This document shows, piece after piece, positions 47,634 to 58,100 of a DNA stretch of 64,000 nucleotides; position 1 is the stretch's first letter; every line of letters starts with the position of its first letter. The DNA is taken from positions 1 to 64,000 of the forward strand of contig LLCB01000123.1 of assembly GCA_001414345.1 (NCBI GenBank), in the 5' to 3' direction. The translations under genes were made by a program, and so were the position numbers. The DNA is from Hymenoscyphus infarciens. Its lineage: Eukaryota; Ascomycota; Leotiomycetes; Helotiales; Helotiaceae. The notes under the pieces are model-generated. The model worked only from the letters and a program-made list of their open reading frames with translations, did no database searches and was not told where the DNA came from.

Positions 47634-48777
47634 ATTCTTCGAGTTTAGGGTTTTTATACCTGGCGTTTTTATTTAAGGGTCCTTTCGAAACTATGCATGT
47701 GGGAGTTTGGGGTGGAGAGGGTGTTGGTTTTTATTTGCTTGCTTTTGTTTCGCGGTATTGAATAATAGGTGGGTTACGAATAATGAACATAATATGCTAG
47801 ACCGCTGTTAAAAGTATAAGTGCGCTGTAACATTGCGCTGGAATGCCCTGGGGTTGGAAACACATCGGATTTTGCCCTCTCAAATGTGAGCCCAACTTTG
47901 AAAGAGTACATCTACTCCGTACAAGAGTTCAGAAAAATGCCAAGAAAATAATTCAAAGATAAGTCTCTAACTACTCAATTAATAATATAAAAAAGCAACA
48001 CTCATTTAGTCGCTGTGTTATGGTTTTATATTGAATTTAAGGCTATTTTCTAAAGCGACAAAAAACGTCGCATTTTACCTCTGCTGCACTCTACTAAAAG
48101 ACTAATAGTACAACTACAAGTTACTAGACAAATATTATGAAAATCTAGAATAATATCTTTAATAGCTAACTGACAACATAATAGAACTATATTAATTTTC
48201 AATACTGTGTTGTGGTTTTATTCCTAATTTAGAACCCCTTTTCCAAATTACTGGCAAGTTTTCCGCAATACAGCGCTCGCTTCAGAGCAGCTTACGGGGC
48301 AACACAAGCCCAGAGTCTATGACGTTGTGTTTAGAAGAAAAACAACATGAATCAATTATTCCCGCCATTCTGCATGACTGAGTTGACAGCTATAGTATGT
48401 TTCTTGTGAGTAGCATTATATCCTACTGCTGTCTTGGGAAGTAAATCGCGATGAAGGTTGTAGAATTTTCAAAACACTATAGAGTTTTAGTAGCTGAGCT
48501 ACCACAACAGAAAGAGTTGTTGTACTGGGTAGTTGCGCTGTCACGAGACAGCCCTTGTGGATGAAATAGAAATAGGCTCCTGGTAATTAGGTGTCCTCCA
48601 CACCATGTCCTAACGTGAATAGCTTAATGCAAGCAAAACAAAATTGTCCCTGAAGCTGTAATATAGTAAAGTCTTATTTTTCTCACTATGTTTACGGTAG
48701 TTGTAAAGCAATCTCCTTTCATGGGGCCGCCTGTTTACTGCCATTTGTAATGTCAACCGGGAGATACTGTAGGTTAC
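47634..48777. other. Intergenic; MITE end and a small local duplication
   Basis: Two similar blocks, CTGTGTTATGGTTTTAT near 48013 and CTGTGTTGTGGTTTTAT near 48205, suggest an old local duplication. At about 48733-48762 TTTACTGCCATTTGTAATG then TCAACCGGGAG matches the right terminus of the CAGTAAATA-type MITE (copy G), directly next to the minisatellite. No gene is seen. Confidence 0.45.
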
Positions 48778-48893
48778 CTACAAACAACACTACGAAACCC
48801 AAACCCTAGCTATTCCTAGGTAATCTACGAACAGCACCACAAATTGGAACTCTTGGTATTCATTGGTTACTTACAAATAGCACCAAAAAATAT
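48778..48893 (-). repeat. 46-bp minisatellite, about 2.5 units
   Basis: Units begin CTACAAACAACACTACGAAA at 48778, CTACGAACAGCACCACAAAT at 48825 and TTACAAATAGCACCAAAAAA at 48871, i.e. periods of 47 and 46 bp. The complement matches the array at 62.2 kb (shared TAGGAATAG, GGGTTTCG and GTAGGTAACCTA blocks). Confidence 0.7.
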
Positions 48894-49170
48894 CGCTGCA
48901 TACTAATTCATTGTTCGATGATCTACGCTGTCGGGTCGCTACTGTGTTCTCCTTTTATATTGATTTTCAGCTCTATCTCTGACTGTTTGCAATCATCATA
49001 GGGATAGTAACACTCTGTTGCATGGCGTATATTTCACAACATAAGAACACCAAGAAACACTAGCACATATGTACATCCATTTCCTTCCAGCACCAAGTGA
49101 CCCACTACTCAATACTCAAGATGAAATTGACCGAGTGTCAGCCTTCGCAATGAGAGTCGCACAAACCCCC
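48894..49170. other. Intergenic spacer
   Basis: No gene; 3' flank of the DUF8021 gene. Confidence 0.3.
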
Positions 49171-50061
49171 TCACAAATGAATCAAAGGAAAACTCCTTTT
49201 CTCCCTCAAACTACTCCTAACACTTCTCCGTCCAAGTGGCCCCGTCCCATTCATCCCACACCCCTTCTCAATACACGAACTAACCGTATGGATATACTTA
49301 ATCTTCCCTGCCTCAACCCTAAAAAGACGACTATCAGGCATCGGAATATCAACATGACTTCTATCCAACCCTGGAAAACCAAGATACATGTCTACAACCC
49401 CCATTTCCTCATCAATAATGTAACTTCGATTCGTGACCTTGATTGTACTTGGTAATCCAAGATTGCATGTGTTTGTTGTGAGATTTCCGGTACGAGAAGT
49501 GTAAGCTCCTCCCTCGAGACGAGCGCATTTCTCGCCCCAGGGAACAGTGACGGTCGCATTTTGGAAACGGTTGAAGTAGGCGTCTCCTACTGCTTGGATG
49601 ACCTCCCTCGAATCTCTCTTTACCACAGGAATCGGATCCCAGTTCTCAAAAGAATTCCAGTAGAGATACCCCGTCGCATTGAAAGCCCAATCTCCCTCAT
49701 CGGTAACGATACTCTCTATCAAACTTGCCGTCCCATTGCTATTAAATAACATTCGGGTTCCTATGACATAGGGATGTGGAGACTTCGCGACGATGAGTTC
49801 TGTGAAGGAACCGCAGAGGGTTGGGTCGTAGATTGAACGACTGTGGTCGATTGTGAGGGGCGTGGAGAGCATTCCTGTTTGCGGGTTTGTGGGGATTTCG
49901 TTTTCGGTGTAGACAGTACTTGAAGAAAGGGCAGAGAGGACGCTATAATGTCCTAAGGTTTGGGCGGTGATGTATTTCTGGGTTACAGATTCTAGGAATG
50001 TTCTGCTGCAAGCTGCGTAGGCTGAGGTGACGAGCCCGAGGAGGAGGATTGCGGAATGCAT
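49171..50061 (-). CDS. Secreted DUF8021-type protein
   Basis: A single exon of 296 aa. I start at ATG 50061 because MHSAILLLGLVTSAYAACSR is a clean signal peptide; the open frame upstream is an alternative-codon extension. After the signal comes FLESVTQKYITAQTLGHYSV, LTIDHSRSIYDPTLC, CGSFTELIVAKSPHPYVIGTR, a segment with the tract GDWAFNATGYLYW, and PWGEKCARLEGG. Near the C-terminus are VDMYLGFPGLDRS-x-x-D-x-PMPDSRLFRVE and KIKYIHTVSSC. This layout matches fungal DUF8021 proteins, secreted and SnoaL-like in part. Several N-glycosylation sites (NGTA, NATG, NATV, NLTT, NRSY) and an even set of cysteines support secretion. No enzymatic role is known to me. Confidence 0.85.
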   Translation of the reverse strand: MHSAILLLGLVTSAYAACSRTFLESVTQKYITAQTLGHYSVLSALSSSTVYTENEIPTNPQTGMLSTPLTIDHSRSIYDPTLCGSFTELIVAKSPHPYVIGTRMLFNSNGTASLIESIVTDEGDWAFNATGYLYWNSFENWDPIPVVKRDSREVIQAVGDAYFNRFQNATVTVPWGEKCARLEGGAYTSRTGNLTTNTCNLGLPSTIKVTNRSYIIDEEMGVVDMYLGFPGLDRSHVDIPMPDSRLFRVEAGKIKYIHTVSSCIEKGCGMNGTGPLGRRSVRSSLREKRSFPLIHL

Positions 50062-51146
50062 TTTTGGATTTTTGGCAAGCCTATGCTTTCTCGAAACTCG
50101 TGTCACGCTCGTTTGAAGGGTGTTTGACTTCAAGATTCTTTCTGAGCATCGATATTGAGTTCGAGTCGAGTTAAATAATGTCCGGCGGTCGGGGTTTGGT
50201 TGGGAAACCCTGAACTGCCGTAAAGTGCAATAAAATTGCATTTACATCCCAATCAGTACCTCTCTAGCTGATCAATGTACAAAATCGACTACCGACCCGA
50301 GGCAAAAAAGTTTGTACCACACAAGCGTCTCGTATAAATGAAGATCTTCCCACTCGTGCTTCCTGAACAGAAAAGTACTCGGCTATTAAGGGGTATTGAG
50401 ACAGAAGGGTGTGGGGCATCCCTGCCCATGAGGGGGAACCCCACCTCCAATATCTATATCAACTATTCGAATCTGGAACCCCAAGAGCTGGCTTTTGGTT
50501 GGTAAATTGATTGATAAGATCTTAAATTATTGTTGACGTTGATGTTCTAAGGACAGTGATGCATCAAAGAGCCATATTAGATAGGCGAGCGTCGGTGGCG
50601 ACGCGGAGAGAGTGGCGCGAAAGATAATGTAATTTTGGAAACAGCACTAGAGTGGTAATTAATGTATGGCGATAAATGTGTGGATCAAATTGAAGATGAA
50701 GATATGGACGCATTTTGGCAATGCGGGGAACAGTCCAAAGGACGAAAATTAATTATCTAATACCCCGTTGAGAGGAATGGGCATTGCTCTGTGAACACCC
50801 ACATGAAGGAATTATATACGATAAAGTCTAGGACAACGAGACATACTTTGTTTGAGATAGGCTAGAAGAATCAGAAAGCCACTCTTTCTGAGTATCCGAA
50901 CCTTTTTTAAACAATATCTGTAATTGTCCTAGAGCGATGAGAATGGCGGGCAAGCACAGAGCAATGCCCAAGTCTCTTACATTGACCTATGGCAACATCG
51001 TACCTAACCTCTCCCTTGTTACCATGAAAACCCAGCCAATGATACAAATTTACACACAGAGCCACGAATTGAAGCGGGAAAGTTCGATCAGATAGATTGT
51101 GCAGCAATTTCTAAGCTGGACTACCCCAACCACAGAGATTGAAAAT
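50062..51146. other. Intergenic, no gene seen
   Basis: Upstream of the DUF8021 gene and downstream of the nucleoside hydrolase. A short ACTGCCGTAAAG block near 50215 weakly recalls the MITE terminus but is not enough to call a copy. Confidence 0.4.
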
Positions 51147-52536
51147 TTAAGCGACACCCTTCGCAGCAACAGTCTCATCAGCCCTCTCCAAGCAATCCTC
51201 AAGCACACTCCAAAACCGGTCAACATCGAGACCCCTAGGAATCTTGACCCCTTCTTGACCCTCATCAAGCAGTTTCACAATCGTTCGTCCGGTTTCTGCT
51301 CCCTTCTGAGCATCATCGTGACTTCCCTCCGTGACAACATGAACGGAGTATCTCTCACGTCGTCTATGTTTTCCTCCAACACCACTTCCAAGACCATCTT
51401 GAATACCAGTTCTCTTATCGACGAAATCCTGGAATGGAATCTCCAAACCTGGAATACCATCAAAGATAGCCGCAACAGCAAGCGGATCATGCAACGGCGG
51501 CCCAGCAACAAGTCCAAAAACAGTAGCATACCTCTCCTTAAAAAAGCCAAGAAGTTCCACAAGCATAGTTCTCAATGTAGTCTTCGCCTTCCCCTCTCCC
51601 TTCTTCCCCTCCTTCCCCTCCTTCCCCCAAGAAAGTAAATCCAGAACTTCATGGGTAGCTAGAACAAGATGCGTAACATCCAAGGGAATTAGGATGGTTC
51701 TCTTGTTTATTGCCGGGTTAGTGAATATCTGCTCCGCAGCTTCGGGATCAATCAAGATGTTGAATTCCGCCCACTCAGACCAATTTCCAATCCTAGCCCT
51801 TGAGGCGCCTGAGACACGACCCATGGGTGCGGAGGTGAAGTTGTTGCCGATTGCTCCGCCCATGATACTCAAGCCTTTGAGGTGAGGAGCGACATCTGGG
51901 TGGGTAGAGAAGAGACGGGCGACGTTAGTACATGCTCCTGTTGCGATCAACCAAGCTGATTGAGGTGGTGTGGCGAGGAGAGCTTTGGCCATGGCTTCCA
52001 CTGCATCTTCGGTCATGGGAGAGGCGGCTGGGACAGGGAGGAGAGAGGTTCCATCTAGTCCTGATTTTCCGTGGATGTCGGGGGCGTGCACGGCGGGGCG
52101 GGTGAGGGAGGATGCTGCGCCTGGGTAGATGGGGATTTCTGGACGGCCGATTGCGGTGACGAGGGAGAGGGCGTTGTGGGTTGTGTGAGCCAGGGAAGAG
52201 TTGCCATGGACGGTTGAGATACCAAGGAGGTTGGTTGATGGGTGGTGAGCACAAAGGAGGATGGCGAATGCGTCCTGACAAGAATCTCAATATTGGTGGT
52301 TGGACAAGAGGATAAATGGAAGAAAAACTTCAAAGGTATTTTGGGAGACAAAATAAAAGTTTGTATTGGTGACGAGGTGATTATGAAAGCTGAACTGAGA
52401 TGGGAGATATCAATGGTGAGCTTACATCGTGGCCTGGAGAAGCGAGTTAGTACATAATAGTCATGAGTGATCTCGGAAGAGGCAACATACCGGGATCGCA
52501 ATCAAGCCAAACTGGAATTGGGTCTAATGTCGCCAT
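51147..52536 (-). CDS. Inosine-uridine-type nucleoside hydrolase
   Basis: Three exons: 52491-52536 (46 nt), a microexon 52426-52433 (8 nt) and 51147-52274, 393 aa. The exons spell the family's Ca2+-binding signature across two junctions: LDCDPG|HD|DAFAILLCAHHPS. Other marks are ISTVHGNSSLAHTT, LIATGACTNVARL, SIMGGAIGN, EFNILIDPEAAEQIF and GPPLHDPLAVAAI with the catalytic His. Family members hydrolyse the N-glycosidic bond of ribonucleosides to base plus ribose in salvage. No signal peptide, so probably cytosolic. The 57-bp first intron has GTATGT and a TACTAAC branch; the 151-bp second has GTAAGC. An insertion rich in Gly/Lys (WGKEGKEGKKGEGKAK) lies in the middle. Confidence 0.92.
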
Positions 52537-53086
52537 GTATTTTGTCTTTTTGGGGAGGGAAGATGTAAGTTTTGTAGAGGCAGAGGAGTAGGCAACAGAG
52601 GAATGTGTTGATTGGCTGCAACTCATGTGGGTGTTTCTGGTTGTGGGAAGTGGAGATCAAGAGTGGGAGAGGTGAGGATAAATATATTTTGGTTCGATTC
52701 GAGGTATGAATGAGTAAACTTGCTTTGCGCAAACAAAAGTCCATCCGTTTGCTGGATTTGCATTTCTTAGTTACAACCGAGACACACGTAGCTTTTGTGT
52801 TTCGGGATGTCTTGTGGTCCATCGCAAGTCGCGTAGTATTTCATTGTTGTCCTAGGACAAATTCATATTCTATATTCAAGAAAGGATGATTTCCTACCAC
52901 AAAGTAGCACTTGTTTCAAAAACAAGGAACATTCAACCACTTTCCTTCGTTTATGCATCTGCTGTTGGTACTTCAGTGACGCCCGGCGGGCCGGTGATGT
53001 CCAAAAAAACCAACTCCAATATGCTACCCCAAACGCCCTTTCGTGAAGTCGTATCAACTGAGTCCTGCTAGATCACGCCTGTGAAA
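52537..53086. other. Intergenic, no gene seen
   Basis: Upstream of the nucleoside hydrolase and downstream of PYM. Short frames have no support. Confidence 0.4.
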
Positions 53087-53671
53087 TCAGGCTGTCGTCT
53101 CCTCGCCCTTCGACTTTGGCTCTCCCTCCGCATCGAATCCCAAGGCGTCGAGTTCGCGAATAAGCTCGTTGATCTTGATGACCTTGGCGAATTGTTCCGG
53201 CAACAATGCACCACCACCCTCTTTCTTCTCTTTCAATTCCTTTGCCTGCTTAAGTTTCTTCTTGAGATTCCTCGCTTTCTTTTCCCGTTCTGCCTCCGGG
53301 TCTACGACCTCTTCAGTCGCTTTTCCAGCTCCACTAGGATCGTCCTTTGCCTTGCCAGCACCAGTCTCCTCGGTCGCCTTTGCCTTCTTCCTAGCTTCTC
53401 TCCTTTTAGCGTTTTTGTTACTAGCAGCCGAACCTCCTTCCTCCTTCTCATCTTGCAATCCATCTGCGCCTGGTATTCCACTTCCGCGGTTCTTCCATGA
53501 ATCTGCTGTGCGATTCTTGTAGACCTCGACGTCCTCTGGTGGTTTATAACCGGGCCTTATTTTGATTTCTTTGCGTTTCGTGCCATCGGGCCGTACCGAG
53601 GAAGGAATGTGTCGTTCGCCAGATGTGGTTTCGATGATACCGGCTTTGGAGGGGGTAGGAACGGACGGCAT
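53087..53671 (-). CDS. pym1: PYM, partner of Mago-Y14
   Basis: A single exon of 194 aa from ATG 53671 (MPSVPTPSKAGIIETTSGER). The Mago-binding N-terminal domain (residues about 10-50) is GIIETTSGERHIPSSVRPDG, KRKEIKIRPGYKPPEDVEVY and KNR, as in PYM/WIBG. The remainder is a charged, mostly helical, Lys/Glu/Ala-rich linker and a C-terminal segment, EQFAKVIKINELIRELDALGF, similar to the eIF2A-like ribosome-binding tail. Family knowledge: PYM dismantles exon junction complexes on translating ribosomes. The upstream in-frame extension to 53851 lacks Mago homology and is taken as 5' UTR. It is head-to-head with QCR9, 337 bp apart. Confidence 0.9.
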   Translation of the reverse strand: MPSVPTPSKAGIIETTSGERHIPSSVRPDGTKRKEIKIRPGYKPPEDVEVYKNRTADSWKNRGSGIPGADGLQDEKEEGGSAASNKNAKRREARKKAKATEETGAGKAKDDPSGAGKATEEVVDPEAEREKKARNLKKKLKQAKELKEKKEGGGALLPEQFAKVIKINELIRELDALGFDAEGEPKSKGEETTA

Positions 53672-54008
53672 TTTGGGTAGAGGTAAGGGGAGGGACAGCC
53701 AGGCTGTTCCCAAAGAGGGTTTTCGCAGATGTGTTTGAATAAATAGTAGACAACTGTAACTTGGTCGCAAACGCCCCCCCGACGTTGACCAAAAATCGAG
53801 ATTCGAATTATTTGAGTCGCAACTGAGGCGGGACGAGGCTGAAGAAAGCACCTATTCAAGAGGGCTCGCCAAGACCTGGCTGACTAACCCAAATGTCTAA
53901 AGAAAGATGGAGCTAAAACCTCCTCGGGATTGAACCAGCAGAAGCACTTCCAAGAACAATTCACGCCTACCTACAAAGTCATTCTCCCATAAAACCAAAT
54001 CCTTCACA
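53672..54008. promoter_or_regulatory. Bidirectional promoter region, pym1 / qcr9
   Basis: The 337 bp between two divergent starts; no TATA box seen. The stretch near 53925-53940 superficially resembles a tRNA B box but no tRNA folds around it. Confidence 0.5.
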
Positions 54009-54473
54009 ATGGTTTGTTTCATCCAATCCCGTTGCTCTCATGCTCTAAGGACTCTGCTAACTCATCCAATGGCAGGCCGTCGCTGCATCAGTCTACAAGC
54101 AAGTCACCCTTCCGCGCCCTCCCCGCGAACATCGACATCGATACTTTTTTTCGAACCTAGGAGCTAACTACCCTCGCTCTGCAGTACCCTCTTTCGAAGA
54201 AACTTCGTCTTCCTCGGTGTCGTCTTTGGCGGAGCGTTTGCATTCGAGATGTACGTTGGAGATACCCGGGATTGGAGATATGGCGCATGACTCTGACGAG
54301 CATATAGGACGTACGATAACACAATGGACACTATCTGGGACAAATTCAACAAGGGCGTACGTTATCATTCTAGGAATTGTAATATGGGACCATACTGATA
54401 TTTATTCTACGAACAGCGACAATGGAAGGACATCCGCGCGAAATACGTCCAGGAAGCCGAGGATGATGAGTAG
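54009..54473 (+). CDS. qcr9: QCR9, ubiquinol-cytochrome c reductase subunit 9
   Basis: Five coding exons for only 65 aa: 54009-54011 (just ATG), 54076-54098, 54185-54250, 54308-54356 and 54417-54473. Spliced, it reads MAVAASVYNTLFRRNFVFLG, VVFGGAFAFEM, TYDNTMDTIWDKFNKG and RQWKDIRAKYVQEAEDDE, matching fungal QCR9 end to end, with one membrane helix around VFLGVVFGGAFAF. It is a small subunit of mitochondrial complex III next to the Rieske and cytochrome c1 subunits. The second intron starts GC (AA|GCAAGT) and ends CTGCAG, a GC-AG intron; the others are GTTTGT, GTACGT and GTACGT. Total coding length 198 nt is in phase throughout, and family length agrees. Confidence 0.92.
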
Positions 54474-55139
54474 AGTGGAGGTGATATAAAGGGGTTGAGG
54501 GGGGAAGTCATGGACCTGGGAATTCAGTTTAGAGAGTTTTATGGGCGGTGGGTTTGGGTGGAGGTGTATAAAAGACGACAATTGTACTAAACCATACGCG
54601 CCGAAGATTCTGTGAAAGCGTCCGTCCATATCTATGTGAACCCCTCAACGCCTATCTTATTCACATATGCTTTGTTGTTTTACTGGTATTCAAACTCACA
54701 ACTCTCTTGGCCTCTTTTGTACTGAAACTGGTCATGTAACTATGCTTTGATCCTATTGGATGACGGGTTTCGGAAGCTTTTCAGCCTTGTTCTTTCACAC
54801 CATGGGGCGGAATGGTGACAAACTCCATGCCACCAAATCGGTCTCAACAAAACGCTTGCAACTGCACCTCAGGATAATATTTGTCCACAAATCTGCCATA
54901 CGACCTCGATTGACTTACAATTGATTCTTTGTTGTGGAGCACTTTCCTCGATTCCTCCTCATCCCAAGTCACAGGTCCCATTACCGTGCCACCAAGCAAG
55001 GCTCCATACGATAAGGCGACGACGGAAGCACCTTTGATTGACAACACCACTTCGAGGCTTGGAGAGACTCCAGTTCGATGCGCCCTTGTGCAACCCCGTC
55101 ACCTGCATACGACATGCAAGAGAGCTTCCCGAAAATATA
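54474..55139. other. Intergenic, with an unassigned minus-strand small frame
   Basis: Between qcr9 and ubr1. On the minus strand 54844-55050 is open and reads like a short membrane-spanning protein (GASVVALSYGALLGGTV then a charged part), but it begins at a non-ATG codon and an upstream exon could not be found. Otherwise 5' and 3' flanking DNA. Confidence 0.35.
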
Positions 55140-58100
55140 ATGGAGAGCATGTCAACCCAAGAGCAGCAGCTCTGCGAGTTCCTCAAAGTACAACCCCGCA
55201 CTCATGCGAATCGATACACCAACAGCGCAGAAACCTCCCTTGTACAAAGTCTCTTTTGGTCCCTGGTGGGCGGACAGCAGGAATATTTCAACCTTCTTTT
55301 CCCGGGTGGACGACCCTCTCCAAGCGAGAGATGGATATTGAGAAAGGCACAAGGAGGTGCAGATGGCGATGAATTCACAGAAGCTGCGAGAGGCAAGGCA
55401 TGTGGACATATTTTCAAGGCCGGAGAGGCAACCTACCGCTGCAAGACCTGCAGTGCCGACGATACCTGCGTTCTCTGCAGCCGATGCTACGATTCTTCAG
55501 ACCACACCGGACATATCATGTATGTTAGCGTTTCTATGGGAAATAGTGGATGTTGTGATTGTGGAGACCCAGAGGCATGGAGGTTACCGGTCCATTGTTC
55601 GATACACACAGCCTACGAAGATGATATGCCAGGTGGGAAGCGGAAGGGCAAGGCACCCGTCCTTCCACATGAGCTCGTCAAGTCGATACGCATGACGGTT
55701 GGACGAACATTTGACTACATCTGCGATGTAATTTCTTGCTCTCCCGAACAGCTTCGTCTCCCAAAATCCAAGGAAAACATATTGGAAGATGAGAGATCCT
55801 CGAGGCTAGGTTCTCAATTCTACAATGGCGATGTTGCGGAAGAACCCTGCGAATTCGCTTTGCTGTTATGGAATGACGAGAAACATACTGTTTACGAGGT
55901 ACGGGATCAAGTTGCGAGGGCATGCAAAACAACTGTAGCCGAGGGTATGAAGAGAGCACATGAGACTGATGACATTGGTCGGAGTATCATCAAGTATAGT
56001 TTTGACGTGGACGAACTACTTCGTGTCTCCAAGGTTATCGAACAGATCAAAGTTACCGTTACAATTCGGTCTGCAAGAGATACCTTCCGAGAACAAATGT
56101 GTGGAACTATCATCGAGTGGTTGAATGATATCGCAGGATGCAGTGTTGGTCCCGATCACAATATTCTGCGACAGGTTATTTGCGAAGAAATGCTCAAGAA
56201 ATGGAGCACCGGCAGTTCTGCCTTCAATAAGGATGTAGGCATGAAAGGAATTGACGACCATGAAATGGAAGACAACCGCAGATTTGAGATGATTCAAAGA
56301 CAGCAGGAAGTCTTTAGAAGAGCGGCCATTGTTGTCACAGCTGCTGGCATGGATGACAACGACGATAGCGATGACGACGATTCCCCCGATACCTTTGCAG
56401 ACCTTGAAGAGTCACTTGAAGGGGAGCAGATAGGTTCTGATGACGATGATGACGACGACGAAGAGTCCGATTTTGCTACTGCCGTTGAGCATTATCTTTT
56501 CAATCCAAGTGCTACACAGACAGACACTGATCCGGATGGAGATGTTTTGATGACTGGAGATGATGCAGAGGACTCCCCTCTTGAGCATGGGGAAGCGACC
56601 GGGGCGGGCTTTCCACCCCCCCCTCCTCCTCCACCGCCTCCAGTACCCCGACGACAAAATCGAGACCGTGATTTAACTCCTTCTGATTCCGATACCGCGG
56701 AAATACTTCCTCTTATTTCCCATACCGTATATGCGAAAGCGAATATGGATGTGCCTAAAACTCCTGGACCAAAGTCCAAAAATAAAGCCCCATCCAAGCC
56801 TGCCCGGTACTGGCTGGAGACCTCACAAACCTATACTGACCGCGAATCTGTGCCATTGCATGAGAATCTTTGGGAACGTTTACGGTTAGACTGGATGATC
56901 TTGTTTGATTTACGGATGTGGAAGCGAGTCCGGATCGACCTTCGAGATCTTTACATATCAACTGTAGTATCAATACCCGAGTTCAAGAGAGTGCTTGGAT
57001 TACGGTTTGCCGGTCTTTATACAACCCTTGCGCAGCTTTACCTAATTGCGGATCGAGAGCCAGATCACTCAATTATCAACATCTCATTGCAGATGCTGAC
57101 CACGCCCACCATAACGGCCGAGATTGTGGAAAGAGGCAATTTCCTGACCAATTTGATGGCAATACTGTATACTTTCCTCACCACCAGACAAGTTGGACAT
57201 CCGTACGAAGTCTCCCCTAATGCAACACTTGCATTTGACTCTGGATCGGTCACGAATCGACGGATGTACCATTTCTTCTTAGATTTGAAGTATCTGTTCG
57301 GGTCGGAACATGTTCAAGAGAAGCTTCGTATAGAGGATAGATACATGCTTCAGTTCCTGGACCTCGTGAAACTGCACCAGGGGATATGTCCAAACACACG
57401 GGCGGTTGGGGATCATGTTGAGTATGAGACAGATGCTTGGATTTCAGCATCTCTGATTACTCGGGAAATCAATCGTCTATGCAGACAATTTTCAGAGTCA
57501 TTCCAATGGAATCTGGGCGACGACCACACTTACATTTGCAAAGCCATCCGACTGGCCGCAAAGTCTGTCATTCTCAATTCTTTGGGTGCTGAAAGAAAGC
57601 GCTTCGAGCAGGCTGAGATTAAGGATGAAATAAAGTTCAAGAAAGTCGGTGACTACGAATTTGATACGACCGAAATGGCCAACAGCGTTTTACAACATTA
57701 TGTGGTCAAATTCGTTGTTGAGTCTCAGCCCATCAGTTTTCACCATGCCCTGCATTATACCCTCTCGTGGTTGATCGAGTGTGGAAAGAGTATGTCTCGG
57801 GAACAGCTTACTTCATTGTTAACCTTCACCACGGCAGAGTTGCTAGATAAGCCCAGAGCAATGGGCCAACGAGTGATGCCAAGTCAAAAGTATAGCCCAG
57901 AAGACCACTTGATGGCTGCTTTTGACTACCCACTCCGAGTTTGCGCATGGCTTGCCCAGATGAAAGCAAGTATGTGGGTCCGCAATGGAATGAGTCTTCG
58001 GCACCAACATAGCACCTATCGTGGAGTTAGCCAGCGCGATGTATCGCACCACAGAGATATATTTCTTCTCCAAACTGCAATGGTTGTCTGCCCACCAGCA

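Noticed and set aside
53880..53960. Possible tRNA (B-box-like GGTTCAATCCC on the minus strand)
   Set aside because: No paired T stem, acceptor stem or A box could be built around it.
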